Shown: positions 1-5,901 of the stretch, piece by piece
Layout of the letters: every line of letters starts with the position of its first letter
Position numbering within the stretch: the stretch's first letter is position 1
Assembly: GCA_019421525.1 (NCBI GenBank)
Contig: JAHZFC010000128.1
Location: 1-5,985 of the forward strand
Length of the DNA: 5,985 nt
From: Clostridiales bacterium
Lineage (GTDB): Bacteria > Bacillota > Clostridia > Oscillospirales > Oscillospiraceae
Reading direction: 5' to 3'
Position numbers and translations under genes: made by a program
The notes under the pieces: model-generated
Database searches by the model: none
Seen by the model: the letters and a program-made list of their open reading frames with translations, nothing else
Told to the model about the DNA's origin: nothing

Positions 1-18
1 GGTTTCGCCTTGCGGCGA

Positions 19-46
19 CCTACTTTTCGCTCGTGCGAAAAGTAGG
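19..46. repeat. Perfect 12-bp inverted repeat, 4-nt loop
   Basis: The arm CCTACTTTTCGC (19-30) pairs perfectly with GCGAAAAGTAGG (35-46) around the loop TCGT. From memory, hairpins of the form CCTACTTTTC...GAAAAGTAGG followed by CAAAAG recur between genes in many bacteria, so this is probably a copy of a dispersed intergenic repeat. That identification is recall and was not checked by a search. Confidence 0.75.
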
Positions 47-56
47 CAAAAGCACA

Positions 57-112
57 CTTAGGGGCGCTGATCAGGCGGGCGAAGGCCGCGCCCTTATGAT
101 CAGCTCCCTAAG
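57..112. repeat. Long hairpin, 16 bp with one bulged base
   Basis: Bases 57-64 (CTTAGGGG) pair with 105-112, C65 bulges out, and 66-73 (GCTGATCA) pair with 97-104, including one G-U pair. Inside it, GGGCG (77-81) pairs with CGCCC (89-93) to cap the structure. A two-part stem with a single bulge and a GC-rich tip looks more like a folded RNA or a palindromic element than like a terminator, and no T-run follows it on either strand. It sits 10 nt right of the 19-46 hairpin. Confidence 0.65.
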
Positions 113-114
113 GA

Positions 115-132
115 CCCCCGTTTTTACGGGGG
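115..132. repeat. Short GC hairpin with TTTT loop
   Basis: CCCCCGT (115-121) pairs with ACGGGGG (126-132) around a TTTT loop. It directly follows the 57-112 hairpin with only two bases between them, so the two may stack in one folded transcript. There is no T-run after the stem, so it is not a convincing terminator. Confidence 0.6.
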
Positions 133-238
133 CGCAGGATAGGGTGGTGCAGCGTCCTGTTTCCGGCGTTGAGGTAAGCCGACGCTCGAAGCCACTATTT
201 TTCGCTGCCGCTCTTCTGGCAGTTGTGGTAATTTGCCG

Positions 239-311
239 GGCCCACGGGACATGCCTGGTTGCCAGCAGGCGCCAGCACTAGGCGCTCTACCGTGGGCCGT
301 GGCAGTGCCAC
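239..311. repeat. Nested stem-loops: 9-bp outer stem plus adjacent palindrome
   Basis: GGCCCACGG (239-247) pairs perfectly with CCGTGGGCC (290-298). The 42 bases enclosed can form a second hairpin, either GCCTG/CAGGC (253-257/266-270) or GCGCC/GGCGC (269-273/281-285); these share two bases, so only one of them forms in full at a time. The short palindrome GTGGCA-G-TGCCAC (299-311) follows directly. The branched layout loosely recalls a tRNA, but the stem lengths and invariant positions do not fit. Confidence 0.55.
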
Positions 312-350
312 TCTGGAACGCACTAGCGGCAGCGACGCAGGGGGTAGAGA

Positions 351-388
351 GTGTCCTGACTTCAATGCGCCGGTCCATAGAAGGACAC
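351..388. repeat. 7-bp inverted repeat, 24-nt loop
   Basis: GTGTCCT (351-357) pairs with AGGACAC (382-388). The loop is long, so on its own this is weak; it is listed because it continues the chain of stems across the gene-free left region. Confidence 0.4.
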
Positions 389-422
389 ACCGAAGGGCCA
401 GTCAGCGCTTTTCTTTGGATTT

Positions 423-465
423 CAAAAACCGTTTCTTTTGGCGCTGTCAAAAGAAATGGTTTTTG
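423..465. repeat. 18-bp A/T-rich hairpin, 7-nt loop
   Basis: Bases 423-440 (starting CAAAAACC) pair with 448-465 around the loop GCGCTGT, with a single G-U pair. It is the longest stem in the left region. Because both ends are rich in A or T runs, the 3' arm ends in a run of T on either strand, so it might act as a weak terminator for the minus-strand operon ending at 640; a weak AU-rich stem makes that uncertain. It resembles the 19-46 hairpin in carrying CTTTT/AAAAG arms, which suggests related repeat units. Confidence 0.7.
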
Positions 466-480
466 GTAAATACGTCCCAA

Positions 481-532
481 GGGCGTCAGCCCTGTACTTC
501 TCCCTGTCACGCTGTGCCTGCTCACGACGCCC
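481..532. repeat. 7-bp inverted repeat with 38-nt spacer
   Basis: GGGCGTC (481-487) pairs with GACGCCC (526-532). The wide spacing makes this a weak call by itself. A smaller GGGCC/GGCCC hairpin (564-576, loop TGC) follows it. Together they extend the structured region almost to the end of the aminopeptidase gene. Confidence 0.35.
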
Positions 533-639
533 GGCTTCCCTCCGCCTCGGAACACAAGCATCCGGGCCTGCGGCCCTCCTTGGCTTGCGTTCCTCGCTCC
601 GGTCCATCCGGGCTGTTCGCGACGGCTCCGCGCTTCTTC

Positions 640-1881
640 TTAAAAGGCGAAATTGCCGTCCACAAAGACGGGGACCTCCCGTCCGTCGTGGGTGGTGCCC
701 ACGATGGACAGGTCGGCGGTGCCCACCATGAAGTCCACATGGTTGGCGGACTGGTTGAGGCCGGCGGCCTTCTGGGCGGCCTCATCCATATCCTCGCCCC
801 CCTGGACACAGGTTGGGTAGGCGGAGCCGAAGGCCAGGTGGCAGGAGGCATTTTCGTCAAACAGGGTGTTGTAGAACAAAATGCCGGTATTGCGGATGGG
901 GGAGTCATAGGGCACCAGGGCCACCTCGCCCAGGTAGGAGGAGCCCTCGTCCAGGCTGATGGAGTTCCTCAGAACGTCCTCCCCTTCCTCCGCGTGGACG
1001 TTTATGATCTTGCCGCCCTGGAAGTCCAGGCAGAAGTCCCGCACCAGGTTGCCGTCCAGGGCCAGAGGCAGGGCGGCGTACACCCGGCCGTCCACCCCGT
1101 CCCAGCGGGGGGCGGTGAAGATCTCCTCCGTGGGCATATTGGCCACGAACTCCACCCCGGCGGGGGTCTTTTCGCTGCCGCCCATCCACACATGGCGCTC
1201 AGGCAGGGTGATGGTCAGGTCGGTGCCCAGGGAGTTGGTATAGTGCAGGGACTGGAAGTTGTAGTCGTTGAGGATCTTGGCCCGGCGGGCGGTGGCCTCC
1301 ACATGGGCCTTCCACCGCTCCACGGCCTTGCCGTCCCCGGTGATGCGGCACACGGAGAAGATGGCCTCCCACAGCGCGTCGATGGCCTCATCCCCCTTTT
1401 TGTCCGGGAACACCTTCTCCGCCCAGGCCCGGGTGGGGTGGGCGCCGATGGTCCACTGGAAGCGGCTGGCGGTCATGGCGTCATAATAGGGCTTGATGGG
1501 CTGGGCGCTGACCCGCTGCCAGGTCTGGATGCGGGCGGGGTCCACACCCTTGAGGGCCTCCGGGTCGGAGCCGACGATGGACAGGGCGGTGCAGCCCTGC
1601 TCTACCATCCAGTCGAACTTGGCCTTCTGATAGGCGGGAAATTCGGAAAACACCGCCTCGTCCGCCTTCAGGTAGCGCTGGCGGGTGACGAAGTCGTCCG
1701 TCCAGTCCATCAGCACATCCCGGGCGCCGCAGTCCAGGGCGGCGGCCACGCACAGCCTTGCCAGGGGGGCGCACTCCACCGGGGCGGCGATGCGGGGGGT
1801 CTGGCCGGGCTGGATGTTCATGCCCACCTCCACCAGCAGGTGGGCGTATTCGTTGAGCTTTTCTTCAAAATTGGGAACCAT
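640..1881 (-). CDS. M29-family metallo-aminopeptidase (AmpS/AmpT/PepS-like)
   Basis: A cytosolic two-metal exopeptidase of 413 aa that removes N-terminal residues from peptides; the length is normal for family M29. The family's metal ligands are all visible and fall where expected from AmpS of Staphylococcus (recalled numbering): Glu253 in NMPTEEIFTAP, Glu319 in LGEVALV, His348 in ENASCHLAFG, and His381 and Asp383 in NHVDFMVG. The catalytic Tyr355 is also present, in GSAYP. There is no signal peptide or membrane segment. The ATG at 1881 has a strong AAAAGGAG site 9 nt upstream, overlapping the TAA of the preceding gene, so the two are translationally close and surely share a transcript. The protein ends in the family-typical VFVDGNFAF. 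Substrate preference cannot be read from the sequence. No clear T-tailed terminator follows the stop. Confidence 0.95.
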   Translation of the reverse strand: MVPNFEEKLNEYAHLLVEVGMNIQPGQTPRIAAPVECAPLARLCVAAALDCGARDVLMDWTDDFVTRQRYLKADEAVFSEFPAYQKAKFDWMVEQGCTALSIVGSDPEALKGVDPARIQTWQRVSAQPIKPYYDAMTASRFQWTIGAHPTRAWAEKVFPDKKGDEAIDALWEAIFSVCRITGDGKAVERWKAHVEATARRAKILNDYNFQSLHYTNSLGTDLTITLPERHVWMGGSEKTPAGVEFVANMPTEEIFTAPRWDGVDGRVYAALPLALDGNLVRDFCLDFQGGKIINVHAEEGEDVLRNSISLDEGSSYLGEVALVPYDSPIRNTGILFYNTLFDENASCHLAFGSAYPTCVQGGEDMDEAAQKAAGLNQSANHVDFMVGTADLSIVGTTHDGREVPVFVDGNFAF

Positions 1882-1890
1882 GGGGATCGT

Positions 1891-1899
1891 CTCCTTTTA
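1891..1899 (-). promoter_or_regulatory. Ribosome binding site of the aminopeptidase, overlapping upstream stop
   Basis: On the minus strand the TAA stop (1899-1897) of the 174-aa gene runs directly into AAAAGGAG (1898-1891), 9 nt before the aminopeptidase ATG. A ribosome finishing the first gene would sit on the start region of the second, which supports translational coupling. It also fixes the aminopeptidase start. Confidence 0.85.
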
Positions 1900-2421
1900 T
1901 CGTGATGTCATGCCCTGCTGGCAGCAGCGGTCCACCGCTGCCAGCAGGGCTTTGTCTGGCGTGTCAGAGGAAAAGGTGAGCTGTACGCCCACCGCCCGCT
2001 CGGAGCTGTGCTCAATGCGCCGGGGGATGCCATCCAGATCCATGCCCGGATGGTAGAGATCGTGGAGATAGTCCTCCGTGCCGTAGACCTCAAAATGGTC
2101 CGGCAGCTGGCGGTAGTCAAAGGCCAGGGCGGCGGCCCTGGAGAGCTGAAATTCCAAGAAGATGCGGTCGAGGTCAAAGCCCACGTCACACAGCCCGTCC
2201 ACCACAACCACCGGGATGGGGAATTGCTCTGTCTGGTATCCGCCGTCGATCAGGGCGGCGTGGAGGGCGTACCAGCCCCACCGGGCGGCGTATCCAGCGT
2301 CCGCCAGGTCCTGGCAAAGGCGGGAAGCCCGGCGGGACAGCGGGGTGTAGATGCCGTTGAGCTGGAGGAACAGGGCCTTGTCCACCAAAATCTCTCCCAT
2401 CTTACCAGGATCTTTGTCCAT
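1897..2421 (-). CDS. Conserved-looking hypothetical protein, first gene of aminopeptidase operon
   Basis: I do not recognise this family. The 174-aa product looks soluble and cytosolic: no signal peptide or membrane helix, rich in Asp, Tyr, Leu and Ala. A hydrophobic strand followed by acidic residues spans residues 67-91 (FPIPVVVVDGLCDVGFDLD then RIFLEF), and an aromatic/acidic stretch spans 110-128 (FEVYGTEDYLHDLYHPGMD). It ends 15 nt before the aminopeptidase, so the two are co-transcribed and may be linked in function. Codon use matches its neighbours, so it is a real gene. The start is uncertain: the ATG at 2421 abuts the -10 element of the best promoter and has no ribosome binding site, so translation may begin at Met8 (ATG at 2400) or at the GTG for Val13, which has GGGAGAG 6 nt upstream. 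The longest form is given here. Confidence 0.8.
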   Translation of the reverse strand: MDKDPGKMGEILVDKALFLQLNGIYTPLSRRASRLCQDLADAGYAARWGWYALHAALIDGGYQTEQFPIPVVVVDGLCDVGFDLDRIFLEFQLSRAAALAFDYRQLPDHFEVYGTEDYLHDLYHPGMDLDGIPRRIEHSSERAVGVQLTFSSDTPDKALLAAVDRCCQQGMTSR

Positions 2422-2450
2422 ATTATAGCATTATATGGGAACAAAGACAA
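2422..2450 (-). promoter_or_regulatory. Sigma-A-type promoter with extended -10 for the minus-strand operon
   Basis: Read on the minus strand: TTGTCT (2450-2445), a 17-nt spacer, and TATAAT (2427-2422) preceded by TG at the extended -10 position. Predicted transcription starts near 2415, inside the longest version of the downstream frame. A second TATAAT at 2435-2430 has no good -35 partner; if used, it would start transcription about 2 nt before the ATG at 2421. Confidence 0.75.
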
Positions 2451-2456
2451 TTCAAT

Positions 2457-2485
2457 TTGCATTTTTTCCCGGGGTATCGTATAAT
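2457..2485 (+). promoter_or_regulatory. Sigma-A-type promoter for asnA
   Basis: TTGCAT (2457-2462), a 17-nt spacer, then a perfect TATAAT (2480-2485). Predicted start near 2492, giving a leader of about 27 nt with AAAGGAG (2505-2511) 7 nt before the ATG. The leader is too short for a T-box or other riboswitch, so any control would have to act at the promoter. Confidence 0.85.
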
Positions 2486-2518
2486 GAAAAAAATTTAGTA
2501 AGGTAAAGGAGCATCACC

Positions 2519-3532
2519 ATGCTGCACACTGTCATCCCCCAGGGGTATGCCCCCTGTCTGAATCTGTACGACACCCAGAAGGCCATCGGCCTCTTAAAGC
2601 GCCTGTTTGAGGACAATCTGGGCGGAGCCCTCCACCTGCGCCGGGTGTCCGCCCCCCTGTTCGTGGAGGCGTCCACCGGTTTGAACGACGACCTCAACGG
2701 GGTGGAGCGCCCGGTGTCCTTCGACATCCCCCACACCGGGCGGGACGCCCAGGTGGTCCACTCCCTGGCCAAGTGGAAGCGCCTGGCCCTGTACCGCTAC
2801 CAGTTCTCCGTGGGGGAGGGGCTGTACACCGACATGAACGCCATCCGCCGGGACGAGGAGCTGGACAACATCCACTCGGTGTATGTGGACCAGTGGGACT
2901 GGGAGAAGGTGCTGGCCCCCCGGGACCGGAACGTGGGGTACTTAAAGCAGACGGTGTCCACCATCGTGGGCGCCCTGGCGGATACCCAGGCCACCATGCG
3001 GGCGGTGTTCCCCCAGCTGACCACCCTGCCTGTGGTCGAGCGGGAGGTGGCCTTCGTCACCACCCAGGAGCTGGAGGACCGCTGGCCCGACCTCACGCCC
3101 AAGGAGCGGGAGGACGCCTGGGTAAAGGACCACCCCACCTCATTTATCATGGGCATCGGCGGCGCCCTCAAGTCGGGAAAGCCCCATGACGGCCGTGCCC
3201 CGGACTATGACGACTGGGAGCTGAACGGAGACCTGCTGGTGTGGAACAGCGTGCTGGGCCACGCGTTAGAGCTGTCCTCCATGGGCATCCGGGTCAGCCC
3301 TGAGTCCCTGGACCGTCAGCTGACCATCGCCGGGTGCGATGACCGGCGCTCGCTGCCCTTCCACAAGATGCTGCTGGAGGGCAAGCTGCCCCTGACCATC
3401 GGCGGCGGCATCGGCCAGAGCCGGGTGTCCATGTTCCTGCTGGGCAAGGCACACATCGGGGAGGTCCAGGCGTCCGTGTGGGACGAGGAGACGATGCGCG
3501 CCTGCCAGGATGCCGGAGTAGTGCTGCTGTAA
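2519..3532 (+). CDS. asnA: Aspartate-ammonia ligase (asparagine synthetase A)
   Basis: A cytosolic enzyme that makes asparagine from aspartate, ammonia and ATP, releasing AMP and pyrophosphate. Its fold is that of a class II aminoacyl-tRNA synthetase catalytic core. The 337-aa length is close to the E. coli enzyme (330). Family signatures run along the whole chain: APLFVEASTGLNDDLNG (46-61), HSLAKWKR (81-88), GLYTDMNAIR (101-110), DQWDWE (124-129), GDLLVWN (237-243), SSMGIRV (253-259) and the motif-3-like GGGIGQSR (295-302). The start has a good ribosome binding site and its own promoter. The gene is single: a terminator lies 41 nt after the stop. It is divergent from the peptidase operon across a very tight double promoter. 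No truncation or missing motif is visible. Confidence 0.97.
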   Translation: MLHTVIPQGYAPCLNLYDTQKAIGLLKRLFEDNLGGALHLRRVSAPLFVEASTGLNDDLNGVERPVSFDIPHTGRDAQVVHSLAKWKRLALYRYQFSVGEGLYTDMNAIRRDEELDNIHSVYVDQWDWEKVLAPRDRNVGYLKQTVSTIVGALADTQATMRAVFPQLTTLPVVEREVAFVTTQELEDRWPDLTPKEREDAWVKDHPTSFIMGIGGALKSGKPHDGRAPDYDDWELNGDLLVWNSVLGHALELSSMGIRVSPESLDRQLTIAGCDDRRSLPFHKMLLEGKLPLTIGGGIGQSRVSMFLLGKAHIGEVQASVWDEETMRACQDAGVVLL

Positions 3533-3573
3533 GCCACGATGGGGCCTTGGCCGGCGCCGCCGCGAAAAGATAT

Positions 3574-3610
3574 GCCGCCGGGACAGGGGGACCTGTTCCG
3601 GCGGCTTTTT
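3574..3610 (+). terminator. Intrinsic terminator of asnA
   Basis: A 14-bp GC-rich stem (3574-3587 with 3592-3605, one G-U pair) with a GGGA loop is followed at once by TTTTT (3606-3610). It begins 41 nt after the asnA stop and lies just before the next promoter, so it separates asnA from the two-component operon. Confidence 0.92.
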
Positions 3611-3620
3611 GCCGCCAGTC

Positions 3621-3649
3621 TTGCCAAATGGGCCAAGGTCGGGTACAAT
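3621..3649 (+). promoter_or_regulatory. Sigma-A-type promoter of the two-component operon
   Basis: TTGCCA (3621-3626), a 17-nt spacer and TACAAT (3644-3649), beginning 10 nt after the asnA terminator's T-run. Predicted transcription starts near 3656. This leaves a leader of about 115 nt before the regulator's ATG, long enough to hold control elements, though I see no recognisable riboswitch. Confidence 0.8.
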
Positions 3650-3769
3650 GTATCCAGAAAAACGACGCCTTAGACCGGCCCGCGGGGACTGGCTGGGCGG
3701 GATATCATAATTCCCTGCGGTATCCTGGGCAGTGTGGGACGCTGCGGAGAGAGAGGAGCGTGTATCCCC

Positions 3770-4462
3770 ATGCGGATCTTGGTGGTGGAGGACGAGCGGG
3801 ACCTGAACCTGCTCATCCAAAAGGTGTTGAAAAAGGCCGGGTATACGGTGGACGGCTGTTACGACGGGGAGGAGGCCCAGCTCCACCTGCTGGGGGCGGA
3901 GTACGACACCATCCTCCTGGACGTGATGATGCCCAAAAAGGACGGCTACACCCTGGTCCGGGAGCTGCGGGAGCAAGGGGCGGACACTCCGGTGCTCTTC
4001 CTCACCGCCCGGGACAGTGTGTCCGACCGGGTGAAGGGGCTGGACCTGGGGGCGGACGACTACCTCATCAAGCCCTTCGACTTCGACGAGCTGCTGGCCC
4101 GCATCCGGGCCATGACCCGCAAGCACGCAGGACAGCGGACCAACCGCTTCACCGCCGGGGATCTGATCCTGGACGTGGAGCAGCGCCGGGTCACCCGGGG
4201 AGGGGAGGAGGTCCAGCTGCTTCCCAAGGAGTATTCCATCCTGGAGTACCTGCTGCGCAACAAGGGGAAGGTGCTCTCCCGGGAGCAGATCGAGGACCGT
4301 ATCTGGAACTATGAGTACTCGGGCAGCTCCAACAACGTGGACGGGTACATGAGCCGCCTGCGCAAGAAGCTCGATGGGGGCCGAGAACAGAAGCTCATCC
4401 ACACAGTGAAGGGCGTGGGCTGGACGGTCCGGGAGCCGGAGGACGGAGGGGGAGAAGGGTGA
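3770..4462 (+). CDS. OmpR/PhoB-family response regulator
   Basis: A cytosolic transcription factor of 230 aa. The N-terminal receiver domain (about 1-117) has the acidic pocket Glu7/Asp8, the phospho-acceptor Asp51 in LLDVMMP, Thr79 and Lys101 in the KPF motif. A winged-helix DNA-binding domain (about 127-221) follows, with the typical LPKEYSILEYLLRNKGKVLSR segment, a recognition-helix region near NNVDGYMSRLRKKL, and the closing HTVKGVGW hairpin. The ATG at 3770 is chosen because MRILVVEDE is the usual start of the family and GAGAGGAG lies 11 nt upstream. The frame is open back to a GTG at 3734, but that start precedes the binding site. The kinase gene overlaps its stop by 4 nt. Target genes are unknown; control of its own promoter is common in this family. 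Confidence 0.96.
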   Translation: MRILVVEDERDLNLLIQKVLKKAGYTVDGCYDGEEAQLHLLGAEYDTILLDVMMPKKDGYTLVRELREQGADTPVLFLTARDSVSDRVKGLDLGADDYLIKPFDFDELLARIRAMTRKHAGQRTNRFTAGDLILDVEQRRVTRGGEEVQLLPKEYSILEYLLRNKGKVLSREQIEDRIWNYEYSGSSNNVDGYMSRLRKKLDGGREQKLIHTVKGVGWTVREPEDGGGEG

Positions 4463-5823
4463 GACACCTCAGCGTCAAGGTCAAGATCACCATATGGTAT
4501 CTGCTGTTGATGATCGTCATGGCAGGGCTGCTGCTTGGCTTTTTGGTGTTCATCAGCGGATCGGTGTCCACCCAGACCGCCATGGACCAGCTGGAGCAGA
4601 CAGTGCGGGACAACCTCCAGCAGGTGGACATGGCGGACGGCGCCCTGCAGCTGGGGGAGTCCTTCCAATTTTATCGCAACGGAGTGTATACCCTGGTGTA
4701 CAGCCAGAATGAGTCCCTGCTGGCCGGCCAGGTGCCGGTGGGCTTCACCGCGAACGAGTCCTTTCAAAACGGACTGACTCGGCCGGTGGACGTGGGGGGC
4801 GTGCGGTACTATGTGCTGGACTTTTGGCTGCCTTTGAGCTGGGAGAGCGGTGTGTGGGTCCGGGGCGTCCTGGAGGCACCGGAAAATCCCCAGGTGGTCC
4901 AGAACCTGATGAACATCGCCCTGGTGGCCCTGCCTCTGTTCATCCTGCTGGCCGCTCTGGGGGGGTATCTCATCGCCCGGAGGGCTTTCCGCCCCCTGGA
5001 CCAGATCACCTCCACCGCGGCGGCCATCGACGAGGCGTCCGACCTGTCCCGCCGGGTGGACATCCCGCCCGGGAACAATGAGTTCACCAAGCTGGCCCGT
5101 ACCTTCAACCGGATGTTCGCCCAGCTGGAGCGCTCCTTCGAGGCGGAGCAGCAGTTCACCGCCGACGCCTCCCATGAGCTGCGCACCCCGGTATCGGTGA
5201 TCAAGAGCGCCTGCGAATACGCGGAAAAATACGGCGAGACGCTGGAAGAGCAGCGGGAGACCATCGCCATGATCCACCGGCAGGCTGACAAGATGTCCGC
5301 CCTCATCGGACAGCTGCTGAGCATCACCCGGCTGGACCAGGGCAGCGGCATCGCCCGGCAGGAGCAGGTGGACCTGACGGGACTGGTGGAGACGGTGTGC
5401 CGGGAGCAGACCTATCCGCCGGACCGGCTGCTGTGTCAGGCCCAGCAGGGGATCACTGCCCGGGTGGACACGGGGCTCATCACCCGGCTGCTCCAGAACC
5501 TCATCGACAACGGCTTCAAATACGGAAAGCCGGAGGGACATGTGTGGGTAGTCCTGCGCCGGGACGGCGGGGAGATCCAGCTCACCGTCCGGGACGACGG
5601 GATCGGCATCCCCAAAGAGCAGCAGGACAAGGTGTGGCAGCGATTCTACCAGGTGGACCCCTCCCGCAGCGAGAAGGGGGGCGCCGGGCTGGGTCTGTCC
5701 ATGGTGCAGAAGATCGCCCAGGCCCATGGCGGATCCATGAGTATGGAGAGCATCCCTGACCTGGGCAGCACCTTCACCCTCCACCTGCCGGAGGAGGGCG
5801 GGGCGGCAGAGGAGACGGCCTGA
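4459..5823 (+). CDS. Membrane sensor histidine kinase, partner of the upstream regulator
   Basis: A 454-aa sensor kinase that should phosphorylate the regulator encoded just upstream. In order: membrane helix 1 (about 9-33), an extracellular sensor region (about 34-147), helix 2 (about 149-173), a HAMP linker (about 174-226), a HisKA dimerisation domain with phospho-acceptor His239 in DASHELRTP, and an ATPase domain. The ATPase has the N box (Asn347 and Asn351 in NLIDNGFKYG), the G1 box DDGIGIP (379-385), the F box around Phe396, and the G2 box GGAGLGLS (407-414). All residues needed for kinase activity are present. It starts at GTG in a GTGA overlap with the regulator's stop, with GGAGGGGGAG (4445-4454) upstream. 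The sensor region resembles nothing I can name and has no cysteines, so the signal is unknown. Confidence 0.96.
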   Translation: MRHLSVKVKITIWYLLLMIVMAGLLLGFLVFISGSVSTQTAMDQLEQTVRDNLQQVDMADGALQLGESFQFYRNGVYTLVYSQNESLLAGQVPVGFTANESFQNGLTRPVDVGGVRYYVLDFWLPLSWESGVWVRGVLEAPENPQVVQNLMNIALVALPLFILLAALGGYLIARRAFRPLDQITSTAAAIDEASDLSRRVDIPPGNNEFTKLARTFNRMFAQLERSFEAEQQFTADASHELRTPVSVIKSACEYAEKYGETLEEQRETIAMIHRQADKMSALIGQLLSITRLDQGSGIARQEQVDLTGLVETVCREQTYPPDRLLCQAQQGITARVDTGLITRLLQNLIDNGFKYGKPEGHVWVVLRRDGGEIQLTVRDDGIGIPKEQQDKVWQRFYQVDPSRSEKGGAGLGLSMVQKIAQAHGGSMSMESIPDLGSTFTLHLPEEGGAAEETA

Positions 5824-5843
5824 CCCGATATACCGTATATAAT

Positions 5844-5877
5844 AAAAAGTGGGAACGGCGCCGCCGTTCCCACTTTA
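5844..5877. terminator. Bidirectional intrinsic terminator after the kinase gene
   Basis: A perfect 14-bp stem (5846-5859 with 5863-5876) with a GCC loop starts 22 nt after the kinase stop. On the plus strand the T-run is only TTT before an A. On the minus strand the stem is followed by TTTTTATT, a better tail. It probably ends the plus-strand operon and may also end a leftward transcript coming from beyond the window. Confidence 0.85.
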
Positions 5878-5901
5878 GCTTGTCGAAAAAACCTCGCAGA
5901 A

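Larger units (their letters stand above)
1..639. other. Gene-free region dense in inverted repeats
   Basis: No reading frame here shows the codon bias, ribosome binding site or recognisable motifs of the genes to the right. Instead a chain of stem-loops runs through it. The arms I can pair are 19-30/35-46, 57-73/97-112, 115-121/126-132, 151-156/181-186, 205-209/218-222 (inside 192-195/225-228), 239-247/290-298, 299-304/306-311, 351-357/382-388, 423-440/448-465, 481-487/526-532 and 564-568/572-576. This could be a composite of intergenic repeats, or part of a structured RNA; I recognise no known RNA family (no tRNA, RNase P, SRP or 6S signature seen). The left edge is cut by the window. It lies downstream of the minus-strand operon, so it may also contain that operon's transcript end. 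Confidence 0.6.

Noticed and set aside
239..311. tRNA-like cloverleaf
   Set aside because: The 9-bp outer stem, missing T-loop consensus and conflicting inner stems do not fit a tRNA.
33..561. Short frames on both strands in the left region (for example 33-281 plus, 124-561 minus, 233-469 plus)
   Set aside because: They have no ribosome binding sites, no codon bias like the real genes, and run through the arms of hairpins.
259..1905. Plus-strand open frame of 548 codons opposite the aminopeptidase
   Set aside because: Its low-complexity Gly/Val/His-rich translation is the usual shadow of a GC-rich gene on the other strand, and the opposite frame is a complete M29 enzyme.
2486..2518. T-box or riboswitch control of asnA
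   Set aside because: The predicted leader is only about 27 nt, too short for such an element.
3734..3769. Earlier GTG start for the response regulator
   Set aside because: The extra 12 residues precede the usual MRILVVEDE start and the purine-rich binding site lies between the two starts.
3266..4402. Minus-strand open frame of 378 codons
   Set aside because: It crosses asnA, its terminator, the next promoter and the regulator on the opposite strand, so it cannot be a sensible gene.
4309..5784. Minus-strand open frame of 491 codons opposite the kinase
   Set aside because: It mirrors a kinase with every catalytic motif intact; the translation is repetitive in His, Gln, Leu and Gly and has no domain.
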